Source of the DNA: Arthrobotrys musiformis | Taxonomy: Eukaryota; Ascomycota; Orbiliomycetes; Orbiliales; Orbiliaceae | Assembly (NCBI GenBank): GCA_036971715.1 | Contig: JAVHJL010000011.1 | Location: 1 to 64,000, forward strand | Direction of reading: 5' to 3' | Length of the DNA stretch: 64,000 nt | Part shown: piece by piece, positions 46,125 through 56,276 of the stretch | Position numbering within the stretch: the stretch's first letter is position 1 | Layout: the number at the start of each line of letters is the position of its first letter | Program-made: the position numbers and the translations under genes | Notes under the pieces: model-generated | The model's input: the letters and a program-made list of their open reading frames with translations, nothing else | What the model was told of the DNA's origin: nothing | The model's database searches: none

Positions 46125-46159
<35 letters not shown>
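46097..46159. repeat. Compound run (AT)8-C13-A34
   Basis: An AT dinucleotide run to 46112 is followed by thirteen C (46113-46125) and thirty-four A (46126-46159), then five more C. Three different simple repeats abut with no spacer. Run lengths may be affected by sequencing error. Confidence 0.85.
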
Positions 46160-46161
<2 letters not shown>

Positions 46162-46783
46162 CCCATGGCGCTGTCACCTCAGTTTAATAACCTTCCCAGT
46201 TTAACCTTTTTAATCTCAGAATAAAAATAAAAAAAAGTCGTGAGAAACATCTATATTTATCACATCTAAAAATCGCCCCAATTGAAGAAGTTCAATTAAT
46301 ATATATCAACGAGGAAGTTAACGCAATTTCGCTATCACCATCCGATAATCAATGGGCAAAACACTCTGCAAGGATTTGGAAAGATATTAAGAGGTCGTCG
46401 TCGAAAGACAAAAATATATAACACATAGCCTCATTCTGTAAACACGAATTTAAACATAAACATATATAAACACCTCTTAACGAGAGTCACCAGACCCCGT
46501 CTCACAACTTATGCATAGTAAGACAATTGAGTGCAACCCGTGGACAGCTCACCCCGGTCGGCTAATAGAATCTTGTAACCCATCCGCACAAAGAGCCAGC
46601 ATAATCGGCCAGCATAACATGTCTCGGTGCATTGGATACCTATATAGCATAGTAGAGTAACATATGTATAAGCCCCACGACTAGCCCTGAACTATCACGA
46701 GATTTTTCCACCTAGCCAAAGGTTTCACTACACTGCAGGGCACAAGTCACCTTCTGAGTTGCTTCGGGAAGATAGGAAGTCGC

Positions 46784-46786
<3 letters not shown>

Positions 46787-46818
<32 letters not shown>
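46787..46818. repeat. Poly(A) run, 32 bases
   Basis: Uninterrupted A on the plus strand in noncoding sequence. No direct repeat flanks it. Confidence 0.85.
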
Positions 46819-46821
<3 letters not shown>

Positions 46822-48302
46822 TAGCTATCCTGCAACCCTGTACGTAATGCACGCAACCATGAAAATGTTCTTGAAGGACTTACCACGGCTGTGAAAGTCT
46901 TCAATAAGTTAGCTATAGTGTTTGCAATAGGATGTTTTATTGCTCTCAAGTTTGTATCCGCTCGAGCTCAAACACCGACTAAACTAATCCGTTCTCCTAG
47001 TGGGTATTTGAACACGAGCCTCGTAGGGGGATATCCATTGCTTTTAACTACCCTTTGAGGAAGACATATAATATGTAATACTACCTAATCCAGTCTAGTA
47101 ACACGCAAGGACTTACAACTGAACCTAGCCCCTACCGAAGCCTTGCGCTGTGCACTGATCGATCGCAAGCCTGCAAGGCCTATAAAAAGCTCTGGTCACA
47201 GACTGAAACCGGCGTATGGACACGGCATCCATATATTTTTTATATCCGTTCTTCTAAGTCTAAATCTCCACCCCATATCACAACATCACGCACGCCAGGT
47301 TTTCACGGTCGTACGTCGTACATGTATACCGGTATACCAAAACCCGACTTCTTTGTAGAACCGGATGATGTTAATTCAGCCGTACGCAGGGGCAAAAGAG
47401 AATTCTGGAGTCTTCAGTTCATGCCCAGTTCGTACACAAAGGCGTCTATTGACGTAATCAACCTCTGTTCATTGGATATAGATAAATATATTAGATATAT
47501 GCTTATTTGCTCCATAACAGGTATGTGCTTGCTATGCGCTTTGCCACGAGATCATGGACAACTTGTGAACATAATATATCCAAATTCGATTCCCTCTAGA
47601 TCTGATCTGTACACTATACTATAGTACTATATCGTATCTCAGCCACGAAGAAAACAAACCGTCGAGCCTACTGCAAGCATAGCAAAACCCAACAAGTTAT
47701 AACGTTAGCGCTTTGTTAGGCCGCAATTTGAGCGGTTGATCATAGGATCCTGCACTACAACTCAACCAACATCATATCATCTTCAAGGCAATGTTGCGTA
47801 ACCACAACGATAATGCTGCCAACACATACCGCAAGAGCTTACGAGAACCTGGTCACGCAACCCAAGCCGGACATTTTTACGAATCGGGTGCAAGCGATTT
47901 TGAAATTATAATTATAGCAGAGGAGGAAAGCCCATGTGAATACACGAGAAAATATTCCCGGTAAGGCTGGTATCTTTCCCCATTTCCGGATGATCGGATC
48001 CTCGTGCTCTCTTTCTTCTCGATATAGAATTATCAGTTGTACCATGCGAAATGTTGTGGTGATGGTTACGCCGTATGTAAGTGTGGAGTTAATAGGCTGC
48101 CCTTCGACGAGCTCACCTTCTCGAGTGAACATAATTTGATCAATGGCAGGGAAAAACAAAAAGGTAGTGCGTTCTACAGACTAGTGGAGACAAGGAAACC
48201 TACCCCAAAACCCCACATGATTCCTGTGAGTCTTTCCATGCATGTCGGCTCCCCATTATCGATTCGAACACACGAAAAGGAATATTTCTTTCCAAAACTA
48301 CC

Positions 48303-48322
48303 AAAAAAAAAAAAAAAAAAAA
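48303..48322. repeat. Poly(A) run, 20 bases
   Basis: Uninterrupted A on the plus strand in noncoding sequence, 1.2 kb from the 3' end of the DUF89 gene. Confidence 0.85.
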
Positions 48323-49520
48323 CGGCTATGGTCTTGGCTAGGCGGCTGTAAGGTTCTGCAAGTTGATGCACTGCCGTCGGCCGCTTCCCTGCAGAATCCA
48401 AGGGCCATGTTGAACATCGTCGACACGGCACGGAGTTTAGATTTTAGACCTCGTAAATCCAACAGGCTTTCCCGGCGGGCGGTTCTGATAAGCTGGCGAC
48501 GAGACAAATGGGAATGTGTAGTCCGTATTCTCGGGACGTTCAGCCGGATCGGTGACTTATCAAGTCTCTCCCTTTTTCTCTGTCTCGAACCCGAAATCCA
48601 ACACTTACCAGGCCAATAACCTGGGCAAAACGGCGAATTTGATATCGCACCATTGGCTCGGAATTGATATAACTTCCGGGGGCCCTGGCATACTAGCATG
48701 CAGTGACTAGTTCTATATCTCGTACAAACATCCTGTATTCTGCAGTCTAGTTGCGAAGCTTGAGCCTGGGAGCGGGGGGTCTTGAGAATTATATATATAT
48801 GTATAGGTAGTGAAACATAGATCATAGCGCGGACTCTTAGAATTTGAATATTATAGTGGCCGCGTTGGGACGACCCCTTGTATTTATCACACTAGATGTG
48901 TAATGCCGAAGTTATCGAAATAGCCAATATTCATAGTTTTCTGGTGTCGCCGCCGTGCCCTACTACCGCACCATCACAAGCCCTGTGTATACCGGAGCCG
49001 CGAGAGATTCATACGAATCCAGGCCAGGGACACGGTTCGCAGACCCCGGGAAGTTTTCAGAGTCTCGACCCCGGCGATTTATGAAATACCTTCAGGCTCA
49101 GCGGATAGATATTTTATATTCGGAAACGGACCTTTAACTCGTCCAAGCCAAGCATGCCATTGACGTTTCGGGACAACCAGCCATCCGATTTATAATTTTT
49201 TATATCGATAAAAGCCTAAAAGCTAATCGATAAACGGAGTCACTCGACGTAATGGGTATCTTAATATCACCGAAAGGATCCACGAGCGCTTAATAGGTCT
49301 TTAATAAAATTGGGGTGTGCGGTGGTTTATCATGATACTGTCATGTGTAATGATCCTAAGCCGCCACTAAACAAAGCAAATACATTGAAAGAGGGGTCTA
49401 AATTATTCCTATTGCGGACTCTATAAATCTATTATTCGCAAGTAGTAGTTGACCTAAGCCGATGCGTCTCAAATCGATAATGCCGTCCGCCCTGGTCGGG
49501 GAAGTCTATCCAACATCGCA

Positions 49521-51288
49521 TCATGCCTTCCCGTCGCAATACTGGATGACGGCGTACTTGCCGCCCCACCCCCATGACCTCTTCGCCTGGTCGTGAGTGT
49601 TATCTGGGTCTTCTTGTCTCAGTTTTTCGTCAACCCCCTGGTCTAAGCCGACAACGACATCAGCCTTGCAAGTTCGCAATGCCAGGGTTCTGCAGCCGCT
49701 TCCCTTTCCGAGGGTCTGTATTGCCTCGTGGAATGGGGTGGTTGGAGGCCATGCCACCTGGGGTCGAACCGTCAGCATCTTTCCTCTCGAAGTACAGGAT
49801 CTAATTGGGGGGTCGAGTTTCATACGTCACCGGTCAGCTTCCGATAATTTAAATCACCCTTGTAGATAACCAATTCGGAGCTCTTCAGGTCGTCCCATAA
49901 CTCCCTGTCCTCAGGTAGGGTCCAGAACGGGTCTTGCAATGTCCAATACTTGTTCGTCCTGATACTCAGCTTGCCCTCAGCGTGAAACGTCGCTAAGCTT
50001 GTGAACAGGCCCTTGATGGCCTCTGCGTCTTCCGCTTTCAGCTCGTGCTTGACTTCATGCTCGTTTTCATTCTTGGTAATGAAAAAGTCGATGGGATCCT
50101 GGAGAGCATTTAACAAGATCGCAAAGTCCGAAGGCAAAACATCGCTGACAAACCACGGATGATTCTTGGGGTGTAGGACGATGTTTGTCGCTAGGCCCTG
50201 TGAAAGTAGATATCCTGCCAAATACAAATCGACAAACAGTTCGAACCCGGAGTTGTCTAGGACTATATCTACTCTAATCTCCTGCTGGCCGGATGCTTTG
50301 AGAGAGGTGAGAAGGGTATAGATCTCGTCCAAGTCATTCGCGAGAATGTTCTTCTCAGACTCCTTCCGAGCATGTGATCCCTGCAACGATTGGATTTCTT
50401 CGTAGGTGAGAGTGGTGAGAAGGGAAAGGTCGGTGGCGTTACCCCACAGGCATATCAGGAATATTTCATGGAAGAGGAGCGAAGATGCGTCGTCCGCGAA
50501 TGTCGATGGCTTGGTAATGGAAGAGTATCGATGAGCGAGTTCCAGTATAGCGGGGAGGGAAGACCGAAGGGTGGTGAGCTTTGAAGACACGAACACGTCG
50601 AAGGTGTTCCATTTCGTGGTTGTCGTGAAGTAGGTGGCTATCCTGCGGTAGAGATAACATTCAGAAAAGAGCCAGGATGCGTCTAACCATTTAGGTTCAC
50701 CGAGGGCTGCCAAAGCATCATTGTAGTGAGCGATATCGGGTAGTCCATCATCCCGGAGAGGCCTGTTTATTGTCTCTCGGATGTCAGCGATTCCGTTGTT
50801 CCAGCATATCAGAAACGGACACGTACGACAGAACGCGGTTGTGCTGGAGCTCGTATTTTAGTTTGACGAGTTCTTCGACGACTTTGCGACCCTCCTTGGT
50901 TTTCAGCTCATCGCTCGGGCCGGGAATGGCGCGAAAGACGGCATCTATGGCTTGTGTCTGTGATGGTGGGTTAACTTGGGGGGCCGAGGTTCAGATGTGC
51001 ATCCGTGTGGCGACGTACGATGATGATGGGCCATCTCCTGGTGGCCGAGGTGAAGGCGAAGGAGTTCTTGTCGGAGTTTTGATAGGGCTCTACGTTATGG
51101 GCATATGCATCGTCAACGGGGGAGGTTGAAGCCTTAAAATACGGTACGAGATGCCTGGACTGGCTGCGGGGGACGTACTGGGCATGGTGTTTTCGCGCGC
51201 GTGGTAACGTTTCTGAAGAGCTGCTGCTGTTGTTGTGGTGAATGAGGGACCTTCCTTCCTTATCGATAAGATCGCCGCAGACGCACAT
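49521..51288 (-). CDS. DUF89/ARMT1-family metal-dependent damage-control phosphatase
   Basis: Four minus-strand exons (51288-51019, 50957-50827, 50762-49826, 49757-49521) give 524 residues with matching phases. Conserved blocks appear in order: NSFAFTSATRRWPIII, QHNRVLSPLRDDGLPDIAHYND, GEPKWLDASWLFSECYLYRRI, the metal-binding VLDNSGFELFVDLYLAG, HPKNHPWFVSDV, GDLNYRKLTGD joined across the last intron to VAWPPTTPF, and LRTCKADVVVGL. This is the ARMT1/Hrt2 branch of DUF89, Mn- or Co-dependent phosphatases that act on reactive sugar phosphates such as fructose-1-phosphate. A protein methyltransferase role has also been proposed for the human member. The first about 60 residues, from MCVCGDL, are not family-like, and the true start may lie in an unrecognised 5' exon. 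The gene is divergent from the acyltransferase at 51734, sharing a 445-bp promoter region. Confidence 0.9.
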
Positions 51289-51733
51289 GCAAAAAAATGC
51301 TAAGGGTTACTGGGTGGGTTCGGAGCGAAAGTGGGAAGGTCGCTAGGAGACACAAGCCAAGCAAAAGCAAAGGCTTCTTTCGTCGTCGTCGGCGCGGGAA
51401 AGAAAAGGCTCACGAGACCGAGCACAGCTGCACAGCAACAGACCAGGGCAGCGATCGACTCCGTTGTGTCCCGACTCAGTCATCGGCCCAGCACTGCAGC
51501 TAACTTAAATATTCTCGCTTTTCACGACATTCCATTTGACTCAGCTAGCTAGCAGCTGACCTGGCCTGGCACTGTGCTCCGATGGCCGTTGCTATCCTCT
51601 CGTAGCCCATCATATCATCTCCATCTCCATCTTTACCTTCACCTTCCTCCAAACCTCGCCCACCAGCTTCATCCCATCTTTCCTCTCTCTCTCTCTTTAA
51701 ACTTCCACATCTGCGTCGACCGAAGGAACCGCC
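51289..51733. promoter_or_regulatory. Shared divergent promoter region
   Basis: These 445 bases separate the start codons of the minus-strand DUF89 gene and the plus-strand acyltransferase, so both promoters must lie here. A CT-rich tract (about 51630-51700, including TCTCTCTCTCTC) precedes the acyltransferase start, a common feature of fungal core promoters. Confidence 0.6.
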
Positions 51734-53447
51734 ATGTCCGACACCCACCCCGCCGGCAAGGTCCGATACGGTGGCTTCCTGCAGGCTGTCCGTTTGATAC
51801 TGTTCATTCTCTACTTTTCCGCCGGTAGTATCGCGTATGTATAAATCCTTAAATAAACCCCTCCAATCTGAAACACTTAGTCGAGGGGTAGTGGTAGTGG
51901 TAGTGGTAGTGGTGGTGGTAGTGGTGGTGGTGGGAAGTTATAGTGGCTGACATGTGATGATAACGACGGTATGGTACGATGGATCGTGTAGAATCGTAGC
52001 GTCTGAGTTCATCGGATCCCCCCTGTACTTCTACAACAAAGACTTATTCTACGCCTACATCTCCCTCACAAAGCAATCTTTCGGCACGCTCGTCACAACC
52101 GGTACCCAGTGGTGGACTCCTACTACCATCAGAATCAGCGGCGACAAGTCTGTCCGGGGCCAGATACGCATCACCGAAGATGGCCTGCTCGAATGCGACT
52201 TCCCTGAGCGCATGGTCTTCATTGCCAACCATCAGCTGTACTCGGACTGGTTGTACATATGGTGGATCGCCTACGCCGCTCGTATGCATGGCGCCGTATA
52301 TATCATCCTCAAAGAATCCCTCAAATGGGTCCCCATAGTGGGGTGGGGTATGCAGCTGTACGGCTTCATCTTCGTCGCCCGCAATTGGGCAAAGGACCAG
52401 GAGCGTTTCAAGCATCGGCTTGAGAAAATTGCTGCGAAGGATCGGAAACCTCAGGATAGACCGCCGATGTGGCTGCTCATCTTTCCCGAAGGAACCAACA
52501 TGTGTCCTAACGCTCGGGCATCAAGCAAAAAGTTCGCCGACAAGATGGGAATTGTGAGTTCGCCCCGGTAAAGCAAGCTAGCTTCAGTGCTGGGCTATTT
52601 CTAAAATTATATTCCATGCTGACATCACCCTCTTCTCTTTTCCTTCTCTTTTCTTTCTGGTGCAGAAAAACCCTGACCATGTCCTGCTTCCTCGCGTAAC
52701 CGGCTTGCAATACTGTCTTCAGCAGCTGGACGAATCTGTTGAGTGGGTGTATGACTGCACCATGGCCTATGAAGGCATTCCGTACGTCCCGCTCCAAAAC
52801 CCCACAATTTTTCGCTTTTCCTTTGCCCCACCACTGACCATTTATAGCCGTGACAAATACGGACAAGACATCTTTACTCTCCGGGCTCAATACCTCCAAG
52901 GCCGTCCTCCGAAATCCGTCAATCTGCATTTCCGTCGTTTCCGTATATCCGAGATACCTTATAATGACACTAAGAAATTCGAGCAATGGATGCGCGACCG
53001 CTGGACCGAGAAGGACGAGATGATGGAGACGTATATGCAAACTGGCCGTCTACCCGGTGACGACGAGGAAGTCGAGGTGTTGAGCAACGGTGGGACGACC
53101 AATCCCGGCAAGAAGGTCGGCAAAACACCCACCGCGAAGGGCAACGTCGTCGAGACAGCTGTCAAACTACGGAACTGGTTTGAGGTTCCGAAGATATTCA
53201 TGGTCCCGATGTAAGCATTCCCTTCTCTTGAATCCTACCGACTACATAGAACAGGCCGAGCTAAACGCTGACCAGAGTTTTCGCCTGCCATAGAACTACA
53301 GTCTTAGTGTTCAATATTCTAGGGAAAATCGGGAAAATTGCAGCGATACTCTCTGGCGAGCACCAAAGCGGCTTAATTGTTGACCCGGCGTCCTCGGTCG
53401 GTGACCCTAATCCATCGGCGATTCCAATCATGAAACAGGAGCTATGA
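51734..53447 (+). CDS. PlsC-type lysophospholipid acyltransferase
   Basis: Four exons (51734-51834, 51992-52553, 52666-53210, 53276-53447) give 459 residues with all phases matching. Residues about 12-35 are a hydrophobic N-terminal span (AVRLILFILYFSAGSIA). The acyltransferase core has the HX4D catalytic motif in NHQLYSDW (His114, Asp119), ILKESLKWVPIVGWGMQ, and the substrate-binding FPEGTN near residue 200. It continues with LLPRVTGLQYCL, IYDC-like WVYDCTMAYEG and VNLHFRRFRISEIP, typical of the eukaryotic AGPAT group with a C-terminal acyltransferase domain. A second hydrophobic segment lies near the C-terminus. It should transfer an acyl chain from acyl-CoA to a lysophospholipid in the ER membrane; lysophosphatidic acid and lysophosphatidylinositol are both possible. 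The last exon is small and rests on splice signals alone. Confidence 0.91.
51886..51934 (+). repeat. GGT/AGT microsatellite inside an intron
   Basis: A GGTAGT-type repeat lies in the first intron (51835-51991) of the acyltransferase gene. Its repeated GT units could offer extra donor-like sites. It makes this intron longer than the typical 60-75 bp seen elsewhere in the window. Confidence 0.8.
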
Positions 53448-54367
53448 TACCCCTTTTCGAACAACGATTGCAGCATGAAAAATATATCCTTCCTGTCTTT
53501 TTTGCAGTCATTCTTTTGATGTTGTGCGCTCTTGACGATTGGGCAAAGGCGATAAAAGAAACACCGGATTGAGTTTTTGTTCTTGTATTGTTCGATTATT
53601 GCAACCGGATTTTTCATGTCGCCGTGTTTTACTCTGCTTCTCTGGTATTGAGAATTAGACTGGGAGTTTCTCTCTGTCTTTTGCTTTTACGGGTTTATTG
53701 ATCTGGAAAGACTAAAAAAAAATATCACCGGGGAGCTTCACGAATGGATGAAGCGGTTCGAGAAACCGGGTTTTCGATTAGTAATGTTTATTGTTAGGTT
53801 CGTGATCAGGGTTCTGTTCAAATTTCGAGCTTTTGATTTTATTTTTTTTGGCGCGTGGAAATAGCCTTTCCCTTTCTACCACACTTTAACCACCCTCCCA
53901 GCCTTGACGTTGTTTACTGCTGCAAGTCTTCTGGACTGGTACTGCTGTTGCATATGTGGTAGTAAGGGGTGCCTCTTTTTTCGTTCGGGAGAGATGGGGT
54001 AACTATCGTCTATCTGTCTGTCTCTCCAGTTGTCTGAAGATCTGCCCGCCTGTCTGTTGATGCCCTTCCTCCCTCCCTTCCTCCTTTCCCATCGGTGCAA
54101 ATGGTGTCTTGTATTATAACAATGTCGTTCTTCTCGCCGCTCATTCGGATACCCACCGGCAATATAATTTCTTCTGCATTTCAACCCAACCATTACACTG
54201 TCAACAATCGACTCAGCCGGGAGGTATTATTCATTGGAACCGTACTTGCCATCTCGTATTGTAAAAAGATCCCAGCAAATTTGATATTGATATGCTGCCC
54301 CAGAACTAACAACCCATCAATCCCTCAATCACCTACAACGTCGCCCCGGATCGAGGACCCATACCCC
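53448..54367. other. Convergent intergenic region
   Basis: About 0.9 kb between the stops of the plus-strand acyltransferase and the minus-strand small basic protein gene, so it should hold both 3' ends. Frames present are antisense or short and show no family motif. Confidence 0.5.
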
Positions 54368-54802
54368 TCACAAATCCTCAGCGATCGCCTCGTCTACATC
54401 CATAACAGCCTCCTTCTGGTCCTTGATCTCCTGATTCGCTGCCAAGTTCTTCAGTAGCTTTTCCTTTTTCCTGGATATCGTCTCGTCTAATCTCTTGATT
54501 AGTATCCGCATATTAGGAACTGAATAATACATCTACCCAGCTCGCTAGAATTCGACGAGAAGGGAGACAAAATATATACCCTTCATCATAATATCACCAC
54601 CCTCCTTCTCTGCTTCCTCGATGATCCGTGTAGCGGTGTATGCCTTATTCCTTAATAATTTTCGGGACTTCTTTGATGACAACTGATGGTTTGCTGTAGA
54701 ATTGGATTTTGAGATGCGACGAAGGGCGTGCGATGGCTTTGTCTTTGCTCGTGCTTTGGCCTTCGTCGAAGACGGGCGGTTGATGTTGTTCTTGTTTGCC
54801 AT
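54368..54802 (-). CDS. Small basic helical protein, unknown function
   Basis: Two minus-strand exons, 54802-54580 and 54519-54368, joined by a 60-bp intron (GTATAT donor, TTCAG acceptor, phase 1), give 124 residues. The first half is Lys/Arg/Ser-rich (TKAKARAKTKPSHALRRISK, SSKKSRKLLRNKAY). The second half is helical and charged (LDETISRKKEKLLKNLAANQE) and ends in an acidic tail, VDEAIAEDL. The layout, a basic nuclear-type head with a charged helix, is like small ribosome-biogenesis or nucleolar factors, but I do not recognise the family. Without splicing, the frame ends shortly after the first exon; with it, the second exon gives a regular charged helix, which supports the model. It is divergent from the rvt gene. 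Confidence 0.68.
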
Positions 54803-55278
54803 TTTTCTTGGTCTTTTTCTTTTTCTTTCCCTTTATCTCTCCCTTTTTGCCTTAAATACCCTGTCTTATGCAGTAGAATGGTAGTTTTTGGTGAAGGTTC
54901 AGTTCGATGTCGGATGGTCGATTCGATGCTCGAAAATTCATTTGCGACGCCAGAAGGTTTTTTTTATGTTTAGCCGAGTGTCTTTGCCGTTCTGAGGATA
55001 GCTCCACCATACGCCAAGAATCATTAGTCATCCTGGTACCACATCACGGGAAGTCGCGTCTGTATGACCAAAAGTGCAGAGTGTCTGGACACACACGTTC
55101 TCTGACTCAGCAGCTTGTTTAGTGCGGGGCATAGTGCTGGGTAAAAGCTGCATGCTACGCAGCTATTTAAACAGCCCCCGACCCCTCGATTCCTGATGTT
55201 TCCCTCCCTCAGACACTCAAATCGGATGTTGATATACGCATATGATATCAATTATATCCATTACTATTAAAGTGCAAC
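54803..55278. promoter_or_regulatory. Shared divergent promoter region of small basic protein and rvt genes
   Basis: These 476 bases separate the two start codons on opposite strands. They contain pyrimidine-rich stretches next to the minus-strand gene (TTTTTCTTTTTCTTT, about 54810-54850). I see no specific factor site that I can name. Confidence 0.5.
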
Positions 55279-56241
55279 ATGGACAACACAAAACCTTCGA
55301 CCGACGTGAATGCTATCGCCGACGCCAGGAACTTGGTGACAGGTACTAGTCTTAGCCCTCCATACACATACATGCCATGAATATAAGCGACTTGTATGAA
55401 TTGCTAAAATACCCCGTCAATTTGCAGCTGTCAAACTCAAGGAGCTCTATGCTAAAAAGAAAGAGAAGGAAGACCACTTCCTCCCCATCCTTGCTCGCAT
55501 CGAAGCGGCCGATTCGGAGAGGGAGAAGCTCAAGATTCTTGTTGAGGAGAATAAAAAGAAAGATTCATATCAGTATGGAGCCATCCTCGAGTACAATAAT
55601 AGCGCTAGCGGTATGTTTCATCTTTTCGCTTTGTTCATATCTCCTGAATATGCGAAGGAGTACTGATGGAATGACTTATTCTACAGATCTCCTGGTGGCC
55701 TCCAAATATGACCCTACCATCTCTGAAGACGTCTTCAAAACGCAGCGATTGGTGGGCGAGAAGGCTATCCGTCAGCGTAAGCCTCCACCTTTCTCTCCGC
55801 ACTTTTGTGTGGTAGCACAGCCTAATTGAAAAGTGGAAACCCACTAGACCTCCGCAAAGCACAATACACTTCTCTGTTCGGATCCATATTCAATGAATGG
55901 ATGAACTTTGAGGGCAGATCGGACGTCCAGGACGACGAAAGGGATGGTGTAAAAACTCCAAAATCAGATGATGAATCCACCATCAACCTCTCCTCAGATG
56001 TTGTGGGCCGTCCCGAAAAGTATGCTCAGAAGGCTGAGTTGGAGAGTATCATTTTCGCACCGGACCCAAAAGCCAAACCGGAAGAATATGCCAAATACCT
56101 CGAGGACCTCTTCAAGAAATCCGAAGAAGGGCAAAAGGCCCAAAAGACATCTCGTGGCTCTCGCGGAGAAAACGGCGATGACGGCGATGACGACGACGAC
56201 GACGACGACTACATCGATGAAGACAGCGATGATGGTGATGG

Positions 56242-56276
<35 letters not shown>

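Larger units (their letters stand above)
40042..49520. other. 9.5 kb gene-poor region with A-rich runs
   Basis: No frame here shows a family motif; the longest, 175 codons antisense at 48298-48825, looks spurious. Its left end must contain the CRIB gene promoter. It holds four long plus-strand poly(A) runs and an AAT microsatellite, listed separately. I checked for tRNA-like box B sequences and found none convincing. Noncoding RNAs, or small genes with many introns, could be missed. Confidence 0.5.

Noticed and set aside
7405..48322. CRISPR arrays or integrases
   Set aside because: This is a eukaryotic chromosome end; no spaced direct repeats or recombinase genes were seen.
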